From a bacterium (GTDB lineage: Bacteria > Acidobacteriota > Terriglobia > Terriglobales > Acidobacteriaceae), in contig JAMFSC010000097.1 in the NCBI GenBank assembly GCA_026225095.1, positions 1 through 44,018 on the forward strand: a stretch of DNA of 44,018 nt. Direction: 5' to 3'. A program made the translations under genes and the position numbers. The notes under the pieces are model-generated. The model did not search any database. It saw nothing but the letters and a program-made list of their open reading frames with translations, and had not been told where the DNA came from. Positions 1 through 7,900 of the stretch are shown one piece after another. How positions within the stretch are numbered: the stretch's first letter is position 1; each line of letters starts with the position of its first letter.

Positions 1-126
1 AAGAGCTTCATCTACCTCCATGGCATGGTGCTGGACTTCGAAGAGACGATCATGCGCCAGGGCTTCAACTTCATCAACCCCAACTCCACCAAGAGCTGCG
101 GCTGCGGATCCAGCTTCTCGTCGTAG
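1..126 (+). CDS. IscA/ErpA-type Fe-S carrier, 3' end only
   Basis: Only the last 41 residues are in the window; the start lies upstream. They read through a typical A-type carrier end: a LDFEE segment, [12 protein letters not shown], then the two clustered cysteines in CGCGSSF just before the stop at 124-126. In this family those two cysteines, with one further upstream, bind the Fe-S cluster or iron being passed to apo-proteins. The position immediately before hscB, hscA, ferredoxin and iscX fits the usual isc order. The fragment does not tell iscA from erpA or hesB, so no symbol is given. Family assignment is confident. Confidence 0.9.
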   Translation, partial: KSFIYLHGMVLDFEETIMRQGFNFINPNSTKSCGCGSSFSS

Positions 127-213
127 ACCGACGTTTCGTCCCGGTGACCCATGATCGGACCGGCATTCGAAGTCCGGCTTAGGTTCCTTGTTTTGTGTAC
201 TTTGGACCCAAAG

Positions 214-231
214 GGGGAGGGGGGTCTCCCC
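214..231 (+). other. G/C-rich hairpin between iscA-like gene and hscB
   Basis: GGGGAG at 214-219 pairs with CTCCCC at 226-231 around a 6-nt loop. There is no T-run after it, so it is not a classical intrinsic terminator. It lies upstream of the proposed hscB promoter and could end or trim the iscA transcript, but this is a weak inference. Confidence 0.3.
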
Positions 232-242
232 TCGGCCCGGGC

Positions 243-248
243 TACAAT
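243..248 (+). promoter_or_regulatory. -10 box of a probable leaderless hscB promoter
   Basis: TACAAT lies exactly 6 nt before the hscB ATG at 255, and no purine-rich Shine-Dalgarno sequence occurs between them. That spacing would put transcription start on the A of ATG. No clear -35 is visible. The same arrangement recurs at four other genes in this window. Confidence 0.45.
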
Positions 249-254
249 GAGCCC

Positions 255-866
255 ATGGATTACTTCGAATTCTTCTCCCTCCCGCGCAAGCTGAACGTTG
301 ACGTTCCCGCGCTCGAGAAGCAGTTTTACGTCCTCTCCCGCCGCCTTCACCCCGACCGCTTCGCCGCGAAACCGGTCGAGGAGCAGGAAGCCGCGCTGGC
401 CCAGGCCTCGCTCCTTAACGACGCCTATCGCACCCTCAAAGACCCCATCGCCCGCACCGAGTACCTCCTGAAGCTGGAAGGGGTAGAGCTCGAAGAGCAG
501 TCCCAGCGTGCGACCGACGCCGCCCGAACCTCCGGCACCGCCAAGAAACAGCTCATCCCCCCCGAGCTCCTGGAAGAGGTCTTCGAGCTCAATATGCAGC
601 TCCAGGAGATGCGCATGGCAAAGGAGATGGGGGACGAAGAAGATCCTCAGCTACGCAAAGACCTGCTCACCGCCCAGCGCAGCTTCGAGGCCATGCTCGC
701 CGGCGTCCAGGCTGAACTTCAGGGCCTTTGGAGCACATGGGACGCCGCAACCGACAACTCCGACCGCGCCACGATGGACTCCGCGAAGTCGGCCATGGTG
801 GTTCTGCTGAATCGCCGCAGCTACGTTCGCAATCTCGTCCGCGACGTCGGCGAGGCGCTCGGCTAG
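255..866 (+). CDS. hscB: Fe-S cluster co-chaperone HscB (J-domain)
   Basis: This 203-residue protein has a J-domain over about residues 1-75 with the HPD motif at 32-34 (RLHPDRF), followed by the helical C-terminal domain that binds IscU. HscB delivers IscU with its nascent cluster to HscA and stimulates HscA ATP hydrolysis. An in-frame ATG exists upstream at 195, but the start at 255 gives the canonical N-terminus (DYFEFFSLP) and matches the -10 box at 243-248. Length agrees with the family. hscA follows 1.1 kb downstream rather than next door, because a DinB gene on the other strand sits between them. Position and motif make the call firm. Confidence 0.93.
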   Translation: MDYFEFFSLPRKLNVDVPALEKQFYVLSRRLHPDRFAAKPVEEQEAALAQASLLNDAYRTLKDPIARTEYLLKLEGVELEEQSQRATDAARTSGTAKKQLIPPELLEEVFELNMQLQEMRMAKEMGDEEDPQLRKDLLTAQRSFEAMLAGVQAELQGLWSTWDAATDNSDRATMDSAKSAMVVLLNRRSYVRNLVRDVGEALG

Positions 867-1329
867 CGGTTCTCCTGGAGGTGCGGTTCGCTTTCTCGGG
901 ATGGCAGCAGTTCAGTCTAAGTGGTCAGACCACTTGGTCCTAATCTTCTAATGAAGTGGTATGAAATCGCGGTATTTCGCGAGTTTCCCGCATCCATGGT
1001 GATCTAAAAGGGTTAGCAGGCGGCGATGCAGATTTCCCAATGTTTCACCAGAAGCTTTTTGTGTGCAGAATGTGGGCCGTTGCATGGAAAAACTGGACAG
1101 CGGGCGGTGTTTTCGAAAGTGGTCTGCGCTTGTGCGTTTATCGCGCGGCCTGGAGACGCTGAGCCGGTTTGCAATCCGGCACCGAGGCCTCGGGCCCAAG
1201 CTCTTAGAGCAGATTCGCTGGAGGTGTAGGGTTCTGGGTCGGGTACCGTGGCGTTCCGCCCCACCTTAGCGACGATGAGACGTGTCGCGAAGGTGGGGCA
1301 CCCAACTCTGTACCAACAGGCAATCTGCT
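867..1329. other. 463-bp gene-free gap between hscB and the DinB gene
   Basis: Short open frames here (for example 1026-1229 plus and 948-1199 minus) resemble no protein family and lack ribosome sites. The recognisable content is the palindrome at 919-935 and the hairpin element at 1204-1333. The stretch may be the remains of a lost gene that the operator once controlled, but nothing in it is recognisable as a pseudogene. Confidence 0.5.
919..935. promoter_or_regulatory. Palindromic GntR/FadR-type operator, no evident target gene
   Basis: AAGTGGTCAGACCACTT is a perfect palindrome with 7-bp arms and a 3-bp centre. Its core TGGTNNNACCA matches the operator class bound by the FadR/LldR/PdhR branch of GntR repressors. 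A further half-site-like AGTGGT follows at 955-960. No convincing gene starts in the next 370 bp on the plus strand, so the site appears orphaned. The match is read from the sequence; binding is inferred. Confidence 0.5.
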
Positions 1330-1333
1330 CTAG
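1204..1333. repeat. 130-bp inverted-repeat element with internal hairpin
   Basis: TAGAGCAGATT at 1205-1215 is exactly repeated in inverse at 1322-1332. Inside is a near-perfect hairpin: 1258-1273 pairs with 1284-1299 (GCCCCACCTT with AAGGTGGGGC, one mismatch, then GCGAC with GTCGC) around a 10-nt loop. The right inverted repeat overlaps and supplies the stop codon of the DinB gene (TAG at 1330-1332, minus strand). The architecture is MITE- or REP-like. There is no second copy in this window, so calling it a dispersed repeat is inference. Confidence 0.5.
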
Positions 1334-1833
1334 GCCTTCGCGATCGCCTCAAGCTGCTGCAGGTGATTGATGTCGTGCCCCGCCATGGTTTCGACGATGG
1401 TCCGGAAGGTCATCGTGCCGCGTTCCGGATGGGTCGTCACCCGCTCCATCTCGCTCGCACTCACCCCTCCGAGCAGCCGCAGATTCCACTCGCGCGCAGC
1501 CCGGAACAGCGCCAGCGCGGACGGTACGTCATAAGCCGCATAGCGTTGAGCCCACCGCTCCTGGTCAAAGGGCTGGATCACCGGATGCGGCAGATCAACT
1601 GGCGCCGCCAGGGTCTGCCGAAGCCGGAAGCAGAAGACGACTTCGCAGTCGGCCAGGTGCGCCAGAATCTCCCGCGGACTCCACTTTCCGGGCGCGGGTG
1701 AGGCGTCCAACTGTTCCCGCGTCATCCCGCACGCCAGCGCATCCAGACGTCCGGGGGTTGCGGTAAGAACAGGCAGTGGCTCCTGTCCCGCAAGGTAGGG
1801 GGCATAAGGGTTCAGTTCAGATGTAGGGCTCAT
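1330..1833 (-). CDS. DinB-family (DinB_2/DUF664) four-helix protein
   Basis: This 167-residue protein has the metal-binding histidine triad of DinB-fold proteins: H59 in EILAHLADCE, and H153 and H157 in AGHDINHL. Members include thiol S-transferases of the bacillithiol type and many proteins of unknown role; nothing here narrows the substrate. It stands alone on the minus strand between hscB and hscA, so it is not part of Fe-S assembly and probably entered the cluster. The start at 1833 has no Shine-Dalgarno sequence but an extended -10 box 6 nt upstream. The stop codon falls in the inverted repeat at 1322-1333. Confidence 0.8.
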   Translation of the reverse strand: MSPTSELNPYAPYLAGQEPLPVLTATPGRLDALACGMTREQLDASPAPGKWSPREILAHLADCEVVFCFRLRQTLAAPVDLPHPVIQPFDQERWAQRYAAYDVPSALALFRAAREWNLRLLGGVSASEMERVTTHPERGTMTFRTIVETMAGHDINHLQQLEAIAKA

Positions 1834-1839
1834 GCGGCC

Positions 1840-1848
1840 AACCTATCA
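1840..1848 (-). promoter_or_regulatory. Extended -10 of a probable leaderless DinB-gene promoter
   Basis: Read on the minus strand, TGATAGGTT (a TGn plus TANNNT extended -10) ends 6 nt before the ATG at 1833. No Shine-Dalgarno sequence is present. The spacing predicts that transcription starts on the start codon. Confidence 0.4.
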
Positions 1849-2013
1849 CGGCTGTGGATCATCCTGCAGCGCACCGAATTCACCTGCATCCAACCTGCGC
1901 GGCAGTCCTTCACGCAGCGACGCCCCAGAGTGTAGGACAATAGAAGATATCGTCCGGAAGACACTCGCGGGGCAGCAGCGAAGCGGGTCCGGTTGAGAGA
2001 AGGAATTGGCAAA

Positions 2014-4029
2014 ATGGCGGATGTCCGTGTAGTCGGAATCGATCTTGGCACGACCAACTCCCTGGTGGCGTTCATGCAGGGAGACACCCCGGTGGTCATC
2101 CCGGGCGAGGACGGGGAGCGTCTCGTCCCATCGGTCGTTGCCTGGACCGATAACGGCGTGGTCGTCGGCAATGCCGCCCGTGCCACCCTCCTCAGCGACT
2201 CCGCCAGCGCCGTCTACTCGGCCAAGCGCCTGATGGGGCGTGGCGTGGACGACGTGCAGGAGGAGCTGAAGCTCTTTCCCTTCAAACTTGCCGAGGACCT
2301 GAAGCCGGATGAGGTGCTCCGCGTCAGCGTCGGCGGGCTTCTGATGACGCCCCCCGAGATCTCCGCCTACGTCCTCCAGCAGTTGAAGAGGAATGCGGAG
2401 CGTTTCTTCGGAGGACCGGTGACCAAGGCGGTCATCACCGTCCCCGCCTACTTCAACGACGCCCAGCGCCAGGCCACCAAGGATGCGGGCCGCATCGCCG
2501 GCCTCGAGGTCCTGCGACTCGTCAATGAGCCGACCGCCGCCGCTCTCGCCTATGGTCTCGACAAGCAGAAGGATGGCGTCATCGCCGTCTACGACTTTGG
2601 CGGCGGAACCTTCGACGTCTCCATCCTGAAGCTGCACGAGGGCATCTTCGAGGTCGTCGCGACCGGGGGTGACACCCACCTGGGCGGCGACGACATCGAC
2701 AATCTGCTGATCGCCATCGCGCTTGACGACATTGCAGGCGATCTGGGCGTGGACGTCCGCGCCAACGGTGAGGTCGTCCAGGCGGTGCGCAAGGCGGTGA
2801 TCGAAGCGAAGATCGCGCTCTCGACCGAAGACACAGCCCGTCTCGACATCGCGCTTCCCGACGGCAAACGTTACCTCCGCGAGATTACACGGGAACAGTT
2901 CGAGCAGCTTGCCGCAGTCGTCATCGGCCGCACCGCCGGTCCCTGCCGCCAGGCCCTCAAGGACGCGAACCTCACCGTCGATCAGATCGACGAGGTGGTG
3001 CTGGTTGGCGGATCCACCCGGATTCCGGCCGTCCGTAAGCTGGTGGACGATCTCTTCGGGCTCGCCGCAAGAGGTAAGAAGCCCCATACCGAGCTGAATC
3101 CGGATGAGGTTGTAGCCCTTGGCGCTGCGGTGCAGGCGCAGATTCTCGCTGGCGGTTCGGCTGCGACCGATGACCTGCTCCTGCTCGACGTCACTCCGCT
3201 TTCGCTTGGGATCGAAGCCCTTGGGGGGGTGGTCGCGAAGATCATCCAGCGCAACTCGACCATTCCGGCCAGCGCCGTGGAGCACTTCACGACCGGAGTC
3301 GACGGACAGACCAACGTCGCCATCCACGTCGTCCAGGGCGAGCGGGAGATGGCCAAGGACTGCCGCTCGCTGGCTCGCTTCGACCTCAGGAATATCCCCC
3401 CCATGGTCGCCGGCCTGCCCCGCATCGAGGTTAAGTTCCTCATCGATGCGAATGGCATCCTGCACGTTTCGGCGCGCGAACAGCGCAGCGGCAAAGAGTC
3501 GGAGATCGAGGTCAAACCGACCTACGGGCTGACCGACGAACAGGTGGAGACCATGATTCTCGATTCTTTCGATCACGCGGAGACCGATATCGAAGAGCGC
3601 CAGTTGGTCGAAGCCAAAAACGAGGGCGAAACCATCCTCGCCGCGGTAGAAAAGGGCCAGAAGCACGAGGCCTGGCAGATGCTGACCTTCGACGAGATCG
3701 AGAAGATCGAGCAGAAGACGCGCGAGCTGAAGGCGTCGCTCCAGGGCGACGACTACCGCGTCATCCGCCAGGGCATCGAGGGTCTCGACAAGTCCACGAC
3801 TCGCTTCGCGGAGTTGATGATGGACTCCGCGGTCAGCGGCGCCATGAAGGGCAAGACGATGACCGCCGCAGGTGAGAGCATGGGTCAGGGACCAACGGCG
3901 CCGCATCCCTTCGCCAAGGCGGAGATCGATTCCAGCGGCGACTCCAGCGGTGAATCAGCGCAGTCGCCGCTGCTCCAGCACGACCCGTCCCACGGAAGTA
4001 TTCCGGAGCTCGACGAACCCGGTCCGTAG
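2014..4029 (+). CDS. hscA: Hsp70-type chaperone, HscA of the ISC system
   Basis: This is a 671-residue Hsp70. The ATPase domain carries GIDLGTTNS (8-16), the [11 protein letters not shown] segment, [13 protein letters not shown] (about 193-205) and LVGGSTRIP (about 330). The substrate-binding domain begins near [10 protein letters not shown] (about 392) and is followed by a helical lid and a disordered, Ser/Pro/Asp-rich tail of about 65 residues. In ISC assembly HscA uses ATP to release the cluster from IscU, working with HscB. The start at 2014 is preceded by AGAAGGA 10 nt away; an upstream TTG at 1993 is less likely. It is a little longer than E. coli HscA because of the tail. Ferredoxin and iscX follow on the same strand at short spacing, which supports HscA over DnaK. 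Confidence 0.88.
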   Translation: MADVRVVGIDLGTTNSLVAFMQGDTPVVIPGEDGERLVPSVVAWTDNGVVVGNAARATLLSDSASAVYSAKRLMGRGVDDVQEELKLFPFKLAEDLKPDEVLRVSVGGLLMTPPEISAYVLQQLKRNAERFFGGPVTKAVITVPAYFNDAQRQATKDAGRIAGLEVLRLVNEPTAAALAYGLDKQKDGVIAVYDFGGGTFDVSILKLHEGIFEVVATGGDTHLGGDDIDNLLIAIALDDIAGDLGVDVRANGEVVQAVRKAVIEAKIALSTEDTARLDIALPDGKRYLREITREQFEQLAAVVIGRTAGPCRQALKDANLTVDQIDEVVLVGGSTRIPAVRKLVDDLFGLAARGKKPHTELNPDEVVALGAAVQAQILAGGSAATDDLLLLDVTPLSLGIEALGGVVAKIIQRNSTIPASAVEHFTTGVDGQTNVAIHVVQGEREMAKDCRSLARFDLRNIPPMVAGLPRIEVKFLIDANGILHVSAREQRSGKESEIEVKPTYGLTDEQVETMILDSFDHAETDIEERQLVEAKNEGETILAAVEKGQKHEAWQMLTFDEIEKIEQKTRELKASLQGDDYRVIRQGIEGLDKSTTRFAELMMDSAVSGAMKGKTMTAAGESMGQGPTAPHPFAKAEIDSSGDSSGESAQSPLLQHDPSHGSIPELDEPGP

Positions 4030-4075
4030 CGAGCTTCCCACCAAAGATAGAGTTTGTTTCAGGAGAGAAAACGAG

Positions 4076-4519
4076 ATGAGTGTTGTGGTCAATGACAATC
4101 TTTCAGACAACGTTGTGGACACGTCCAGGCCAGCGGCCGAAGGGATGGTCCGCGTCACGTTTCTGCCCGAAGGCAAGACGGTCGAGTTCAAGTACGACAC
4201 GATGCCTTACGACGGACACGGTCTGCCGATGTCCTTTCTCGATATCGCCGAGAACCATGGTGTCTTCCTCGATCATGCGTGTGGCGGCGTCTGCGCCTGC
4301 ACCACGTGCCACATCCATGTGAAAGAGGGCGCAAAGGGCATCAGCGAGCCTGAAGACCTGGAGCTTGACCGGATGGAGACCGCAGCCGACATTCAGTTGA
4401 ACTCGCGCCTCGGATGCCAGGCCGTGGTCGAGCGGCCCGGAACCTATGTGGTCGAGATCCCCAAGTGGAACCGCAACTACGTGCAGGAAGGCAAGCCCTC
4501 GCACGGACCCGGCGCATAA
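4076..4519 (+). CDS. fdx: ISC-type 2Fe-2S ferredoxin
   Basis: This 147-residue adrenodoxin-like ferredoxin has cluster ligands C69-x5-C75-x2-C78 (ACGGVCACTTC) and C114 (RLGCQAV). An extra cysteine, C73, sits inside the first spacing, as in many ISC ferredoxins. It donates electrons during cluster assembly on IscU. A Shine-Dalgarno AGGAGA lies at 4061-4066. The first 22 or so residues extend beyond the usual family start and look disordered. It lies 46 bp after hscA and 38 bp before iscX, so the three are probably one transcript. Confidence 0.92.
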   Translation: MSVVVNDNLSDNVVDTSRPAAEGMVRVTFLPEGKTVEFKYDTMPYDGHGLPMSFLDIAENHGVFLDHACGGVCACTTCHIHVKEGAKGISEPEDLELDRMETAADIQLNSRLGCQAVVERPGTYVVEIPKWNRNYVQEGKPSHGPGA

Positions 4520-4557
4520 TCGCTTTCCAACCAGAATTCGACTCGGAGGAGCAGCGC

Positions 4558-4779
4558 ATGGCGCGAGAGATTGTTTGGACGGATGTTGAAGAGATTGGTA
4601 TTCAGCTGCAGGAAAAGTATCCGGACATCGAGCCATATACTGTGCGGTTTACCGACCTGCACCGCTATGTCACAGAACTGGATGGCTTCGTCGGAGATCC
4701 GGCGAAGTCAACCGAGTCGATCCTCGAAGCGATCCAGACTGCATGGAACGAAGAGTATGAGGACGCCAGGGACGCATAG
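4558..4779 (+). CDS. iscX: IscX (YfhJ) Fe-S assembly modulator
   Basis: This 73-residue acidic protein reads WTDVEEIGIQL, then KYPDIEPYTVRFTDL near the middle and AIQTAWNEEY near the end, all hallmarks of IscX. IscX binds the cysteine desulfurase IscS and iron and tunes the rate of cluster synthesis. A good ribosome site, GGAGGAG, precedes the ATG at 4558. Upstream in-frame codons exist but overlap the ferredoxin gene. It closes the isc gene group; the next gene begins 127 bp downstream with an unrelated function. Confidence 0.92.
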   Translation: MAREIVWTDVEEIGIQLQEKYPDIEPYTVRFTDLHRYVTELDGFVGDPAKSTESILEAIQTAWNEEYEDARDA

Positions 4780-4906
4780 TTCTTTTTTGGGAAGAATCTG
4801 CGGGGGATGAGCACGTTTTCTCTTAACGGACCAAAGCTCTCAACGAGCAACGTGCGATCCACCAAGGTGTTATTGACTTCCTGAAAATCGGGAAGAGAGT
4901 AAAGAG

Positions 4907-7900
4907 GTGAGCTCCTACCTCGATTCTCAGAGTCTCCCTCAGCGACTCTTCCGGCTTGTTGTCACGGGCGTGTTCCTTTTTCTGCTCTTTCAGTTCGTGA
5001 CCCTCTACCTGAGTTGGCCCAAGCAGATTGTGCTGGGCGGCGTCAGCCTCCTCGTCGCGATGGTGTTGAACCGCGCCTCGAGGTCCAAGGTCGTGACCCT
5101 CACGCTGATGATCTTCTCGCTGGCCGCCACGTTCCGCTACGGGTGGTGGCGCGTTCACATGGTCGTCAACTTCTTCTCCGACGAGTCCAATCATCGCTTC
5201 ACCATCGACGCATTCCTGATGATGGTTCTGCTCTCGGCCGAGGCCTACACGATCCTCATCATGATCCTGGGGTTCATGCAGACCAGCCATCCACTGCACA
5301 GGAAGCCGATTCCCCTGCCGTCTGACGAAGATCGCTGGCCGCACGTCGACGTTCTCATCCCGACCTATAACGAGCCGCTTTCGCTGGTCCGCTACACCGC
5401 CCTCGCCGCGATCAACATCGATTACCCTCCCGAGAAGCTGCATGTGTACATCCTCGATGACGGTACGCGCGACGACTTCCGCGAGTTCTGTGAGCAGGCT
5501 GGTGTCGGCTACGTCGTCCGCCCCGAGCACCAGCATGCCAAAGCCGGCAACATCAACCATGCGTTGAAGCGGATCAACTCCCCCCTGGTCACCATCTTCG
5601 ACTGCGACCACGTCCCCACGCGAAGCTTCCTGCAGGTGACGGTCGGGTGGTTTCTCGCCGACCAGAAGCTGGCCATGCTGCAGACGCCGCACTTCTTCTA
5701 CTCGCCCGATCCCTTCGAGCGCAACCTGCTCCAGTACAAGACGATCCCGAACGAGGGAGAACTCTTCTACGGCGTCATCCAGGATGGGAACGATCTGTGG
5801 AACGCGACCTTCTTCTGTGGTTCCTGCGCCGTCATGCGCCGGTCGGCCCTGGATGAGGTCGGCGGAATTGCAACAGAAACAGTTACAGAAGATGCTCACA
5901 CCTCGCTGCGTATGCAGAAAAAGGGATGGGGCACCGCCTACATCAATCTTCCGCAGGCCGCCGGGCTCGCCACCGAGACGCTCTCGGCCCATGTTGGACA
6001 GCGCATCCGCTGGGCGCGCGGCATGATCCAGATCTTTCGCACCGATAACCCCATGCTCGCGTCGGGGATGAAGTTTACCCAGCGCCTCTGCTACTTCAAC
6101 GCCATGCTGCACTTCCTGTACGCGGTGCCGCGTCTCATCTTCCTCTGCGCACCGCTGGTCTACATGCTGGGCAACCGGACGATTATCCCCGGCTACTGGG
6201 TCGCCATCCTCGCGTACGCGCTGCCGCACCTCGTCCTCTCCAGCCTCACCAACTCGCGCGTCCAGGGCAGGCACCGGCACTCCTTCTGGAACGAGATCTA
6301 CGAGACGGTGCTTGCGCCCTACATCCTGATGCCGACGCTTCTCGCTCTCATCAACCCCAAACTCGGCAAGTTCAACGTGACGGACAAGGGCAGCACGCTC
6401 GCCGAGACGAGGTTCGACCGCAGCATCGCCGCCCCCACCACGTGGCTGCTCGCGCTCAATCTCATCGGGGTCTGCGTCGTGCCCTATCGCCTCCTCGTTA
6501 CGGACCCCACGCACATCGGAACGGTCCTCAGCAATCTCGTCTGGATCCTCTTCAACATGGTGGTGCTCGGAGTGGCGGCCGCGGTCGCCAACGAGCAGCA
6601 ACAGCGCCGCACGTCCGTGCGCATCCCGGCCCGCCTCGCCGTGCGCCTCCAGTTCGAAAAGGAGGGAAGCGCCGCACCCAGGATTATCGACGGAATGACC
6701 AACGACATGTCCGTCGGAGGAACGTCGCTCTCCGTTCCCGAGGGCGTGCAACTGAACGGGGAGACGCCCGTCCTCGTCTCCTTTCCCGTCCAGACCGGCA
6801 ATGCGCAGGTCCCGGCGAGCGTCGTCGATCAGTACGGCCGCAGCGTCCGTCTGCGTTTCGATTCGCTGACCATCGCGCAAGAGGAGACGCTCACCTGCGC
6901 CCTCTATTCGCGTGCCGACTCCTGGATCAGTTCCCGCGACAAGATCGAGGTCGACCGTCCGTTGATCAGCCTGGGCCGGGTCATCCGCCTGTCCTTCACC
7001 GGCTTCAACCAGGTCCTCCACGGTCTGCTGCCGGAGAAGAAGGCCAGGATCGACAACAACACAAAGATCAACACCGACACCAAGGCGAGGGCCGTGGCGA
7101 CGGTGCTTCTGCTTGCGGCGCTGACCTTGAATCAGACCATGCGTGGAGAGCAGGTTCCTGGTGCTATTGCTCAGAACAACGTCGCGGTCCCACTCGGGAC
7201 CTCCTCTCTGTTGACCGAGGCCGAGGCCAGCGACATGGTGACCCTCAAGGACATGGGCATCGACCGCGCCATCGAGATGCGTGGCCCGCACTCCTTCTAC
7301 TCGGTCGGCTTTGTCCTCTCCAACAGCCGCATCCCGCGTCGCGGCCAGATCAACCTGACCTATCACTTCTCTCCCGAGGCCCTGGCCCCGAACACTTCGA
7401 TCGACGTCAGGCTGAACAACACGACCATCGGCCACATCGTCGCTCCCGGCAAGCCTCAGCAGACCGGCGAGTATGGCTTCGTCACCTTTCCCGTTCCCGC
7501 CGAACTCCTCATCCGCAGCAACCAGCTCACCTTCGAGTTCATCGGCGGTGGCAGGCCGCAATCCGATGGACAAGACAGGGCCCCGGCGCTCGCTCTCATC
7601 GGCGCAAGCTCCACCGTGCTGGTGGTTGGAGATCGCGTGGCCATGAAGCGCGACCTGAGCCTCCTCCCGCTGCCGCTCTTCGACGCCGATCTGCAGACCG
7701 CAACCACCATCCCGTTCGTCTTCCTCAAGCCTCCAGATCCCCGCACGCTTCAAGCCGCCGCAGTGGTCGCATCATGGCTTGGAACGTTGCAAAGCGCCCA
7801 GCCCATCCGCTTCTCGGTCTCCGTCGGAGCAATCCCTCCCGGGAACGTCATCGTCTTCTCCAACCACTCAGCCGACCTGCCATCAGAGCTCGGCATCCCC

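Noticed and set aside
1846..3906. 686-codon open frame antisense to hscA
   Set aside because: Antisense frames opposite Hsp70 genes in GC-rich genomes are a known artefact of codon bias. The translation has no recognisable domain, while the plus strand is a complete HscA.
4823..7753. 976-codon open frame antisense to bcsAB
   Set aside because: It mirrors the GC3-biased coding strand and has a low-complexity, charge-rich translation. The plus-strand BcsA motifs are unambiguous.
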